Part shown: one piece after another, positions 46,106 to 55,805 of the stretch
Numbering within the stretch: position 1 is the first letter of the stretch
How the letters are laid out: each line of letters opens with the position of its first letter
Assembly (NCBI GenBank): GCA_007026445.1
Contig: VDMD01000009.1
Location: forward strand, 124,001-188,000
Length of the DNA stretch: 64,000 nucleotides
Origin: Schizophyllum amplum
Lineage: Eukaryota > Basidiomycota > Agaricomycetes > Agaricales > Schizophyllaceae
Reading direction: 5' to 3'
Made by a program: the position numbers and the translations under genes
The notes under the pieces: model-generated
The model's input: only the letters and a program-made list of their open reading frames with translations
Databases searched by the model: none
What the model was told of the DNA's origin: nothing

Positions 46106-46219
46106 GCTGCCTAAGCTTTCTAGTCACAGATGGGAGAGAGAGAGAGGATCAGCACCGCGGTGTTCGCCGCTGCGGTGTGTGTCTCTCTGCGAGTGAGGAT
46201 CCGCGAGGTTCAGCTCACC
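46106..46219. repeat. Split direct repeat B1
   Basis: 114 nt, identical to B2 (45821-45934). It lies between the recombinase ORF stop (46276) and A2, as expected for the internal B copy. Confidence 0.93.
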
Positions 46220-46275
46220 ACAACGCGAGCCTGCGAGCCAGACGGAACCTGCGGATCCGTCTCGCCAACCTTGAG

Positions 46276-47575
46276 TCAATTGCCTTCCATACGCTGTACG
46301 GAGCGTTCCACTGTAATACGTAAACTATCGTAACTGTCCAAAGTGTTGCCAATGAACAATGGCAGTATTTCCTCGACATTACGCCAGTATCGTAAGAAGG
46401 CCTTCGAGGACCAGCGACCTTGCTTCATGACGATCCAAGGCTCGGTACCGCGCAGGAGAAGGAATGTAGTCCCTCCGATACGGAAACCATGTCCCAGAAC
46501 AGACCCAAGATCACATGCGACCCAGATCTCCTGACATCGACCCATGAATGCGTCCTTCGCTAGCGTTGCCCATCCTGTCGCAGTCTCGTAGGCGAACATC
46601 GGAGCGTCGTCCGGTACGCTGTGGTTCACGGCCCAGTGATGCCGCAAAGCATCTACAACGTTGATGTCGTCCGCTGTAGCCGTGAAAACGAGCCAGTCGC
46701 CTTCGAACAGCTTTGTTTTGGTGAAGGGTGCGAAGAGGGATAGCCACGCGTGTCCGTTGGAAGCTATGCCTTCCTTCCAAGCCGTGCCCCGTGACATGTG
46801 ACGCTGCTTGTCGAAGACGAGCGCATCTCTGGGGAGAAGTTCACCAAGGCGACAACATCCTCGCCACGCAGCACATGCCACCGCCCAGACCGCGGCGTCG
46901 AAGGTGTTAGACATGTCGAGATGTTGGCGTAGTGCAGTCATATGGGGGAGGGACACTGGACTACGAGGGGGTCGCCGTGGGAGGATGCGGGAAGACATTG
47001 CAGCGGCACCTTTCTTTGTGCGAGCGAGTATGGAGCCTCCATTCCAAGGAGCTCCACAGACCTGATGCCTTCAATCTGTGTGAGCTGAGGGTAGCGAGCA
47101 GTGGCATCCATACACACCACATTGCCAATCCTGATAACCAGGACTGTACGGTGCCACTCTGGACGTTCCCCGCGCCCATCTCGGCGACGAACAGAGCGAG
47201 CAACGACTCGCTCGCCGGCATCCGCAGATGTTCTGGTACACCATAACGATCACAGAACTGGATGAAGCGCAACAGTCCAGCACCGTAATTCTTCCGTGTA
47301 TCGTCGGTTACAGAGGCGAGTGCGACTTCGCGCCATCGAGCCAAAACATGAGCTGGGAAGTAGCGACCCAATACATCGAACGTCTCGTGAGCGTAAGGGG
47401 ACGTCCAGCTCGCGAGGCGCTCGCGTGCAAGGACATGCGGTCGGAATTGTGATGGGATAACAGCAGATGTGGCGCGTCGGCGAGGTGTTGCACGTGTATC
47501 TGAGGCAACATAACGAACAGAAGAGGAGGAGGTAGGCGTAGCTGGTGTACTGTCTGCAAGTACTAAGTGAAGCAT
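46276..47575 (-). CDS. Tyrosine recombinase of the Ngaro-type element
   Basis: Exons 47575-47114 and 47061-46276 join across a 52 nt intron (GTATGG...CATCAG) to give 415 residues. Splicing restores the expected order: N-terminal SAM-like core domain (LRFIQFCDRYGVPEHLRMPA, WLSGLAMWCV), then CGAPWNGGS, then the catalytic domain starting RPPRSPVSLPHM. The catalytic set is present: Arg in GCCRLGELLP, a Lys in APFTKTKLF, HGFR (HxxR), GRW, and the nucleophile Tyr in AFLRYWRN. It cuts and rejoins DNA to integrate the circular copy. The ATG overlaps the last codons of the RT ORF in another frame, so translation may be by reinitiation or shunting. Confidence 0.9.
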
Positions 47576-49491
47576 GGGTCAATATAGGGGATAAGGTCCT
47601 CGGGAAGGTCAAATGTAGCAGGCAAGCGGTTCGCGTTGGGTCCTAGATTGCCGCGTGAGATAGGATCAGCACGGTTCGCGGCGGAAGGTACATAGGACGG
47701 AGAGACGATGATGTTGTGGGGGATGAGAAGGTCGAGCATGCGCCGAATCGAGTCATTGCGAGGCACGTTCCTCGAGCGGCCCCGCCGGACGGCATCAATG
47801 ACGCCCGTGTTGTCACCGTTGACAATGAAGTCGACGTCATCAGAATGACCCAGTGCAACGAACCACGTGACAGCAAGTTCGAGAGCCACCATTTCAGCCC
47901 ATCCGATGTCGCGCCCATTTGCATGCCACCCAACTCGCAGACGCCAAGCAGCCCAACGGTCTCCGACCACCAAACCTATCCCCCAGTCTGAAGCATCTAC
48001 CCATACGTCCAGGTCAATGCGCCCGCGTGGTAGTAAGGAGCGGTAGAAGTTCGGCTGTGCCAGCAGACGCTGCCACTCCTGCAAGTCGCTGCGTACTCCG
48101 GAAGGGATATGATGCTGGGCGAATCTGTGGGGGAAGGAAGAAGCGAAGCGCGAGATGGAAGGCATGAGGACACCGCCGTGGCGGTACACGAAGCAGACGT
48201 GCTGAAGTGTACCGTGCAGAGAAACGGTTTCCTTCTCGCGCACGACGCCGCTGTTACCCGCGAGGAAATCGGTCACCTTGCGGAGGTACCGCGTCCGTTT
48301 CGCCTCCGGCAAGGCAACTCGCTTCTGTTGCAGATCCCACGAAAACCCCGTATACTCCGTTTGATAGTCGAAGTCGTGCCCTTTCTTGGTGAAGGGATGC
48401 CATTGTATCCCGAGCGGGTCCGTGATGTTACGTACGGTATCCATGTCGAAACCGTATTGGTATTCGACACGCCCATCTGGCAGGAGCGTCTGCGAGATGG
48501 GTTCGCGTTGGATGTTGAAGTCGTCCACCCATTTCAGCGCTCGCGGAATGTGGTGATATCGGAATATATGAATGAGTGCATCCGCAACGACGCCTTGTAT
48601 ATTTCCGGAGGTTGTGAGGCCGAAAGGAGCAGCGTGGTTGGGGAAGATCAGTCCCCGCCACATGGATGCGATGTAGCGCTTGTGGTCGGGCTTGATAGGT
48701 GATGCCCGGTAGGCCTTCACCCAATCAAGAGCGCACGCCTGCGTTCCCGGACGTGCAGAAGAGACCTATTAGAAACGCGGTTAGGCAAATCATACACGCA
48801 AGCGTTCCCATCCGAGAAGCACTGGTCCATGCAGCCAGGCAGAAGAAATGCACCGGTCCATGCAGCCGGGCAGATAAAGCGCACTGGTCCATGCAGCCAG
48901 GCAGAAAGAACACCGAGCACCGGTCCATGCAGCCGGGCAGAATACGCTCTGGTCCATGCAGCCAGGCAGAGTATGATATCAACGCACCATGTCGGCCATC
49001 AGCGCCGCGCTGTGCCACATTATAGGTGCTTCGTGGGCGTCCAACCACGAGTTCGTGGACGTCCCCGTCTCGTCCTCTGCTGAGAAGTTATGTACAACAC
49101 GGGCCTTGACCCCATCAATCACAACGGCCATCGGCGCAGTTCGAAAATGTCCACCAAAGAATATATGAGCATCGTCCACGGACAGCCCACCATACATGCG
49201 GCCTGCGGCGATCTCGTCCGTAAGATAATCGTCAATAATGTTCGCATATATAGTAGCAGACTTCGAGTTCTTTGGAATGAAGGTAGCAGATAGAGGGGGA
49301 GGGGAACCTATGGGCGCACCAAAACGTATGTCATATACAAGGGATGGGAAGAGATGAAGGAGACCGTCGTGTCCGAGCTCACGTTGCCACGCGTCCGGAT
49401 TATATGGAGTCGGAAGGCGCATACGTTCAGTTACGAGTACACCCGGATGCGGCGTGATGCGCGCCACAGAGCGAGCAGATGTGGGCTCCAT
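47563..49491 (-). CDS. Reverse transcriptase-RNase H of the Ngaro-type element
   Basis: Exons 49491-48988 and 48765-47563 give about 568 residues if a 222 nt intron (48987-48766, GTGCGT...CTAATAG) is removed. The N-terminal fingers region has FGAPIGSPPPLSATFIP and the SVDDAHIFFGG block. After the intron come the first catalytic Asp (ALDWVKAYRASPI), FGLTTSGN and the VDD box (WVDDFNI). RNase H follows, with Asp in VDASDWGIG, Glu in GWAEMVALELA, Asp in VNGDNTGVID and NRADPISRG. It copies the element RNA to DNA and removes the template. The start ATG is the first in frame after gag overlap; ribosomal frameshifting from gag is an alternative. Confidence 0.85.
48827..48968. repeat. Minisatellite inside the RT intron
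   Basis: The unit ggtccatgcagccaggcaga, with spacers of varying length, is repeated five times; alternate units read ccgggcag. It lies wholly within the proposed 222 nt intron of the reverse transcriptase ORF, so it does not break the protein if splicing occurs. Confidence 0.85.
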
Positions 49492-50791
49492 GACCAGTGG
49501 TGTTGGGGTTTTCGGTACAGCCGCGCAAGTTGAAATGGACACACACGTGTCGGCCGTCCTTTGCAACGAGTCGGCCTTGGTTGTGTTCGACGAAGAACTG
49601 GCGACCTGGCATACTCGGCCTTGTCGCTTGACACGAGTTGGCACGATGTCCAGCGGAGCCGCACCGGAGACAGAGAACGTCGCCGGAGGGCCGAAAGGAC
49701 TGCTGGTACGGGTGAACACGACGGGAGGGGGAGCTCTGGTAAGGGCGCGGGGACCGCAGATCTGAGATCGGGGAAGATGGGGAAGTAGCAGGAGCGTGCG
49801 CAGGAGCGGGAACACGCGCCATCCGAATCTTGGCATTGTTGAGAGCGCTCTCCCATTTCGGATGATCAGGGTCGATGACGAAGTGGCGCTGGAAGAATTG
49901 AGCGCGCAAGTCGATGTCGAAGTCCTTGAACGCCGCGAACTGGTCAGCAAAGTCGGGGTCGGAGATCATACGATCGAGGTGTAGCGCCCAACCCTTCGTG
50001 ATGGCGTCGCCGTGTCCGGGATCCGCCAGCTCTCCTATGAAGCGTATGAAGGTGTTGTAAGCTGCCTGCCAATCGTCACGAGCCATGAGGCGTTCATCCA
50101 TAACGCCCATCTCCTCCCAGTTGAGGACCTTCGCCTTCGCATTCTCGCCGTGACCGATGGACTGGAACTTGAGATTCTGAGCCCTACGAAGGCGCGCGAG
50201 AAAGGTAGGAGTGAATAGAGTCAAGGGAGGGGATATGTTATTGAAGGCGAGGGTGTGAAGATGAGGAGGGATAGATCCATCCGTGGTGTTGAACGTATTG
50301 TTCTTCACGGCCTCATTATTGAACGGGTTGGATTTAAGATGTGATGGAAGGGCGGGGCGGCTCGTGGACTGAGGAGGAGCGCCTTGCGGGTCGGTCGGCG
50401 TTGTATATGAGGGACCGCCTGCGTGCCTGGGACCGTCGCCACCGCTGCCACCTGCGTGCCCGGGACCGCCGCCACCGCTGCCGCCTCCGCCGCCGCCACC
50501 GCTACCACCGCCATTTCCACCGTCGCGCACTTGAGCGTCCAACTTCTCCAGAGCGTCGATGACTTTCTTGTAGGTGGCGACGACGTTCGTCATCTCCTCT
50601 TCGTCGTCAGAGACATTCGCTTCTTTCGCTGCCCGTCGTCGTGCACGATCTTCATTGAGTTCGCGACGAGGTCTGTCGAGTTCGTCTAACCCTCTGCGTA
50701 GTTCCTCGATGTTGAGTCCTTCCAGATCCATCATCGGGGTTGATCCCATCAGACCCGTACGACCGGACATAGAATCGGCAGGAGGAGGCAT
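49427..50791 (-). CDS. Gag-like protein of the Ngaro-type element
   Basis: Single open frame of 454 residues. It has a charged N-terminal helix (residues 30-95), a Gly-rich low-complexity stretch (about 95-125), a central capsid-like region (PPHLHTLAFNNISPPLT, then WQAAYNTFIRFIGELA) and a CCHC zinc knuckle, CLRCGSAGHRANSC, near residue 375. A second Cys/His cluster (CVHFNLRGC ... CSLCGAHHAASGC) follows at the C-terminus. It would package element RNA. Its 3' end overlaps the start of the RT frame by about 65 nt in a different register. Confidence 0.88.
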   Translation of the reverse strand: MPPPADSMSGRTGLMGSTPMMDLEGLNIEELRRGLDELDRPRRELNEDRARRRAAKEANVSDDEEEMTNVVATYKKVIDALEKLDAQVRDGGNGGGSGGGGGGGSGGGGPGHAGGSGGDGPRHAGGPSYTTPTDPQGAPPQSTSRPALPSHLKSNPFNNEAVKNNTFNTTDGSIPPHLHTLAFNNISPPLTLFTPTFLARLRRAQNLKFQSIGHGENAKAKVLNWEEMGVMDERLMARDDWQAAYNTFIRFIGELADPGHGDAITKGWALHLDRMISDPDFADQFAAFKDFDIDLRAQFFQRHFVIDPDHPKWESALNNAKIRMARVPAPAHAPATSPSSPISDLRSPRPYQSSPSRRVHPYQQSFRPSGDVLCLRCGSAGHRANSCQATRPSMPGRQFFVEHNQGRLVAKDGRHVCVHFNLRGCTENPNTTGHGAHICSLCGAHHAASGCTRN

Positions 50792-50849
50792 GTTCGAGTC
50801 AGCTTCAAGTCGTCGGATTCGAGCAGGATGCGAGCCACGTAGTGCAATA

Positions 50850-50991
50850 TGAGAAAATTGAGTGCTGACTGGCGGGCTCGACGTCGATGTTCAGGACAAG
50901 ACTCGACTCTTGTCTGAGACATGACCGTCGACCGCTTAGTCAGCACTCGTTGTGCCTTTCCTCCGCGCGCTCCGTCAAAGCACAACTCCCA
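50850..50991. repeat. Split direct repeat A1 (5' end of element)
   Basis: 142 nt, identical to A2 (45964-46105). The gag ATG (50791) lies 59 nt inside it, so A1 presumably carries the promoter and transcript start. Confidence 0.93.
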
Positions 50992-51604
50992 AGTGCGCGA
51001 AGCCGGCCGTGCTGAAGCGCTGACTACTGCAACGTTCGTCTCAAGGCAGAAACGAACATGAACGGCTAAGACACGAAAATCAATTATCCCGGGGACGCAT
51101 GTAGGAGAAGACAACCTACATACATTGTTACGCCGTACCACGGTGACGCCGCGCAACAGCCTCTTCTTTAGTCGCTCGAAATTCGCTCGCGAAATCTGCA
51201 CTCGCGCACGCCTACCATAGGTAAGTAGTGATCTTGAGACGCTTGAGGATGTCGCCGTCTGCCGCACTTCGCTGTTTTGGGTGCTCGCCGAGCGGTACGA
51301 GTTCAAAGGACCGGCGAGGACAGTCGACGATGGTATGAACTCAAATGTTGCGTTGCGCATCTGCACTTCAGCGCTTTCGTTCAAGCTTCAAGCTTCAAGC
51401 CCGATGCTTCCCTTATGCCATGCAAGTGGGCATATACCCTTGAGCTCTGAGCAAAACTGAAAAGGAAGACTGCGTGGTAGTACGCTGAGTTAGGCATGTG
51501 TACTGTAGGGTGTATGAGCTAGAGAATGTTTGGGGAAAAATATGGGAGCACAGATGTGCGCTCCCTAGGTGTGTCCGAGTCTCCGGCCGCATGCATATAA
51601 TGCC
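50992..51604. other. Intergenic, no gene recognised
   Basis: This is the flank of the retrotransposon and the 3' side of the FAD oxidase gene. A short tandem run (cttcaagcttcaagc) sits near 51385. No coding potential is recognised. Confidence 0.5.
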
Positions 51605-53608
51605 TCAGAACTTGAACCCGCCCGCCAGCGCCATCGTGTTGTACGGGTCGACCCTCGCGCGGATCTCTGTCAACTTAGCTACGTTGCCCTGGTACAGCTC
51701 CTCCAGCGAGCGGTCGAAGATGGCGTAGTTGGGGTATAAAGGGAAACCCGCGATGTCCTGACCGCCCTCGCCGGACGCGTAGTCGTAAATTTCCTGGGCG
51801 CTCTGGCGGATGGCATCGAAGACATCTTCGTCCGCCAAGTCGGAGCCCCACGCGTAGTAGAGGTTCAAGGGTAGGAAACCCTTGGCGCGGGTGGGCGGGT
51901 ATGCGGAGGAGCCCTCAGCCGCATGGGAGAGATGGCTGGGAAGGAAGGGTTCGACGTCGTACGAGATGAACAAGCCGGACTTCAAGGAGAGTTTCGACCC
52001 CACGGACTGATAAAGCAGGTTAGACATTTGAATAAGACAAAACGGCTCTCCGCACCTGGGCCTGGTCGGCGATAAAGCTGACCATGTCTACCGGGTAGCT
52101 TTCAAGCGAGACAGTGTTGAAGACGCCGCTAGGATCATAGAAATATCAGCTTAGCCTCTAAGGGATTCTCAAAATTGTAGACGAACCGCTGTCCGTAGGT
52201 GGTGTTCGATGGGTTCGACGTGACGAGGTCAACTACGGTCCGAGCTTTGACATCGCTGCTGAAGTGCGTAATGTCCAGGAAGCTGTCGAAGATGCCCGCA
52301 GGAGGCTCGGGGCCGTCGTAGAACAGCAGTTGGGAAATTCCGAGCTGCCCCGGCGATGAGTACGTTCAGTCAATAAAATAGAACGGGCGGTACCTCGCCA
52401 AGGACAAAGTTGTATGTCGTGATGATACCTGCTTTGGGGTCGGTAACATTCGCGGAAAAGTTTGCACACGCCGCCGTAACCGCGTCGACGTTGTTGAGGG
52501 TGTAGGTGATCAGGCCACCCTGCAGAATACGGTCAAAATGAAGAATCAATGAACGAACTGTGGATACGCACCCAGACATTCTCAGGTTGCGCATGCGTCT
52601 TGAGAGTGAAACGAGTGACGATGCCCTGGATTCAATTCATTCAGCGGGATAGAACGGTCTAAGAAGCAAGGGATGCGCACGTAGTTGTTGAATCCACCCT
52701 ACATTGTCTCCATTAGTCATCTTCGCTGCACACACGGTGTACGGCATACCTTCAGAGCCCAGAACAGGTCCGGGTCTGAATCCTCGCTGACGGTAACGAC
52801 TTCACCAGTGGGCTTGACGAGCTCAATGGCCACGATGGTGTCCACGGTGAGCCCATACTGGTTTGTTTTCCACGAGTAGCCTAAGGTGCAATCAGCCCTC
52901 GAGATCAAACTCACGCATCGCATACAACGCACCGCCGCCGAGCGCAAATCCGGCCACGCCGACGCCCGATACGCGACCTCCGACGACCATCCGACCCATC
53001 GGCTCGAGCGTCGCGTACACATCGTCCCAAACTAGGCCGGCGCCCACCACGACGTTCTCCGTTGTCTCATCGTACGTGACCTCGGAGAAACGGAACATCG
53101 CGATATGCACGCCGGTCGTGGATGAGAACCCTGGGTTGGCGGTATGCCCGCCGCCCTTGACCTGCAAGCATCTCAGCATCACGCGCGCGCGCCCGTACGT
53201 GGAATACATACCGCGAATGGTGTCTGCGTTGCGTTGACGATGCGAAGCTATGCGTCGATCACAAAAGATCAGCGGGAGGTCATCTGGCTGGTGAAGCAGG
53301 TGGTGCACGCACGATGGTCGCAAGGTCCTCCGTGGTTGCAGGCTCGACAGTGCACTCGGGCATTTGCGTGGAGCTCGATGCCCAATGAGAAATATCCTTC
53401 GGGAAGTGGCCCGTTATCTCGAGGACTGAGGGGGACGCAATCGTCAGCGACGCGTCTCGCTAAGAGCATGGAGACACGGACCACTGTCGTAGACATCCGA
53501 CGCGTCCGACAGCGCCTCCGCGATCTGGCTGCACGCGTCGGCTGCATCCGCAAGCGCAGGGGGGAGAGAGGATAAAAGAGCGGGAAGGAGGAAGAGAGCG
53601 GGAAGCAT
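51605..53608 (-). CDS. Secreted FAD-linked oxidase (BBE/PCMH type)
   Basis: A multi-exon gene, about ten short introns, running from ATG 53608 to 51605. The start MLPALFLLPALLSSLPPALA is a clear signal peptide. Then come HFPKDISHWASSSTQMPEC, the FAD-binding block (TPFAVKGGGHTANPGFSS, VGAGLVWDDVY, GGRVSGVGVAGFALGGG, YSWKTNQYGLTVDTIVA), GGFNNYGIVTRFTLK, and the substrate half to the C-terminus (GLFISYDVEPFLPS, LYPNYAIFDRSLEELYQGN, ending LAGGFKF). This matches fungal 6-hydroxynicotine-oxidase/berberine-bridge-like enzymes that oxidise alcohols, sugars or alkaloids with release of peroxide outside the cell. The substrate is unknown. All exons I checked join in frame, so the gene appears intact. 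Confidence 0.87.
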
Positions 53609-54650
53609 GGCCAGGGGGACACGGGGGTGTCCTTCATGACGAAGGCTGCGCCTTTATATTCCGGGCGCTTACGTCGGATTTGGCAAGGGACGTGGGTGTG
53701 AAATACTTGGGATCAGTGACCTCCGGAGCGGAGTCAAACAACCCTGTGTTCAGAATCAATGGCGACGAACACTCGGAAGAAAGTCCATGTGGAAGACTGG
53801 GAAAACATGAACTTCTTCCCTTGAACGATCGCGACCGCGCAGGTCATTCACTGTCAGCTGATGTTCAACAGCGACGCGCTCCGTGGCCTTGGAACTAGCT
53901 TCCCGTCCTTGGAGCCGCAACATGACCAGACGACAACATAGCGAGGGGTGCTGATTAGTAGCAGTTGATTTCGTTGTCAATGGCGCAACCTGGGAAGTTC
54001 AAGTGAGTTGAAGACTTGGCGCGGGTCGGCGGAGCCCTGCACAATCCGCAAACTCCGACACGGTTGAGCGCCTTGAGGGCGCGCCTTGTCGTCGTTCGCG
54101 GGCTCGGTGGGTAAAGTCCTTAGTATGACGAGTTGGCAAACGGCTGGGCGTTGGGTCATTCTGCCGCAGCCCGAAGGGTATATATTGCATCCGTCGTTCC
54201 TTGTTGTCTCATCCTTCATTCCCAGTTCATTCCGGACGTGTACAGCCTGTGCAAAGCTCGGGCTCTCGTCATGAGCTCGAAAGAGACGCTGGAGATATAT
54301 GCCCTATCTATCCAAGTTCTCAGCGTCGCAGTTATCAACTAGGATGAGGGAATGTACCTTGGTTTGCACGCCTCGCCTCCTTCGCGATTCAGTCGTAGGT
54401 TTCTCCTGAGCGTCCTGGTCCCACGCACCATGACGCGCTTGTCCGACGCGCGTACAAAAGTTCAACATGAACATGAAGGTTCAGTCTAACTCAATCACTG
54501 GTCACGCGACTCGCACGGACACACTCACTAGAGCTCGCAACTGTACACCAGCGTCAGTATGAACATAAATTATTGATACAAATCCTGCCGTGCAAGACAT
54601 CCAGAGAAAGCAACACGAAAATGATAGGTATACATGAGATACGGCGCCCG
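53609..54650. other. Intergenic, no gene recognised
   Basis: This is the promoter side of the FAD oxidase gene (a tttatatt box at 53650-53657 is in a plausible place) and the 3' side of SPC2. It has short ORFs only. Confidence 0.5.
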
Positions 54651-55538
54651 CTATGAGGTCTTGCCCTCCATAGCCTCCTCGACGCGCTCGCCTACCCACC
54701 GCTCGAACTTCTCCTGTTCCATGACGCCAGCGGCGTCGAAGAACCCATTGTACCCGGCCGTGCCTGTAGTCCTGCCTTTCGCAAGTAGTGACTTCCCGCC
54801 GCTCGTGGAGCGGAGGTAGGTGACAGAGAGCTCGTACATGGGCGGCGTGTCGCGCGTCGCGCGCTCTGTTCGTGAGCTGAGCGTGATCTTTTCGGTGATG
54901 ATCTGGGCACAGGGGTCAGCATGAGGAGCGAGGGGGAAGGCGTGATCGGGCACGCACTCGCTTCGAGAATGATTTGCGCTTGCCGACGAACACGACGTTC
55001 CCCTCGACAAAATACGCGTATAATGTTTGTAGGGAGGTTAGGAGGAAGTACCTGGTGCGATGTCAGATAGCGGGTAGGTCATGGAGAGCACGGCACGCAC
55101 AATATCAACCCGGCCCACACGATTGGTTTCGCCTGCTCAAACTCCACTTTGTAGCCGTACAGCGCGGTCCCGCCGGCGACCAGCACGCTGAGCCAGCCGA
55201 GGCCGAGGCGGACGTCCGTGTGGGTATGTATTTGCTTGAAGAGGTCTGGTCGTGCGAGGTACTGGCGCCGCGTTTTCGTCAGTGACACGCCCGAACATCG
55301 GACCTCTGGCACTTACGCGCTTGACCACGTCGTCGCATGCGTTCTTGAGCTCAGTTGTGCTTGCGTTGTTGACCTTGACGACCTCGCGCTCCTCTGGGAC
55401 TACCATTATGTCGAGGGGGCCCGTTGGGCGGTCGGGTGACGAGGGCGTGGATGATGAGGCCGACATGCGCCGCCGCGACGGGCTCGGGGTGCGCAGACGC
55501 GGCGTCCCGTTTTCTGTTCGTTGAGTAGCACGGGCCAT
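54651..55538 (-). CDS. SPC2: Signal peptidase complex subunit 2
   Basis: Exons 55538-55317, 55261-55101, 55051-54958 and 54902-54651 give 242 residues. After a Ser/Pro/Arg-rich cytosolic start comes the family core: LKNACDDVVKR, HTDVRLGLGWLSVLVAGGTA, a first membrane span, FEQAKPIVWAGLIL, and a second span (LTSLQTLYAYFVEG) followed by VVFVGKRKSFSKRIITEKI. The C-terminal domain ends EKFERWVGERVEEAMEG. SPC2 is an accessory subunit of the ER signal peptidase that trims signal peptides from secreted proteins and helps couple it to the Sec61 channel. The four-exon structure joins cleanly. An upstream in-frame ATG exists (55634), but the shorter start fits the family length better. Confidence 0.92.
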
Positions 55539-55805
55539 TGCGAACGACGATGAGGAGAAGAGTGAGGACGACGCCAACGACGACGACGACGACGGGATGT
55601 GGAGGGTGGCAAAACAAGCAATGGCCCTGGGCAAGATAATGAGAACAACGTGTCGACACGTGATGAGGCGCGTTTTTGTGGCGTCGGCTCCGACGCGCGT
55701 CGATCCGCTGATTCGACTAGGATTTTCCCTATGCAGCTACAATGCACAAGGTACACTACGTCTGACCGTAATCTACATCTAGTTGCTTGTATATACCCCT
55801 TCACT

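Larger units (their letters stand above)
45821..50991 (-). mobile_element. Ngaro-type (DIRS-like) tyrosine-recombinase retrotransposon, apparently complete
   Basis: In its own orientation (minus strand) the element reads A1 (50991-50850), gag, RT-RNase H and tyrosine recombinase ORFs, then B1 (46219-46106), A2 (46105-45964), a 29 nt spacer and B2 (45934-45821). A1 and A2 are 142 nt and, as far as I can compare, identical; B1 and B2 are 114 nt and identical. This A1-ORFs-B1-A2-B2 split direct repeat layout, with a recombinase instead of a DDE integrase, is diagnostic of Ngaro/DIRS retrotransposons, which integrate via a circular DNA intermediate without target duplication. All three ORFs read through when short introns are removed. 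Identical repeats suggest a recent insertion. Confidence 0.93.

Noticed and set aside
45821..50991. LTR retrotransposon (Gypsy/Copia) as an explanation for the RT element
   Set aside because: No DDE integrase or protease is present. There is a tyrosine recombinase with Arg, HxxR and Tyr, and the repeats are split (A1...B1-A2-B2) rather than terminal LTRs.
2485..54470. Recurrent 9-mer aagttcaac at many places
   Set aside because: Only some occurrences (2485, 3848) lie in longer homologous segments. The rest share nothing beyond 9 bases, which is not enough to call a motif.
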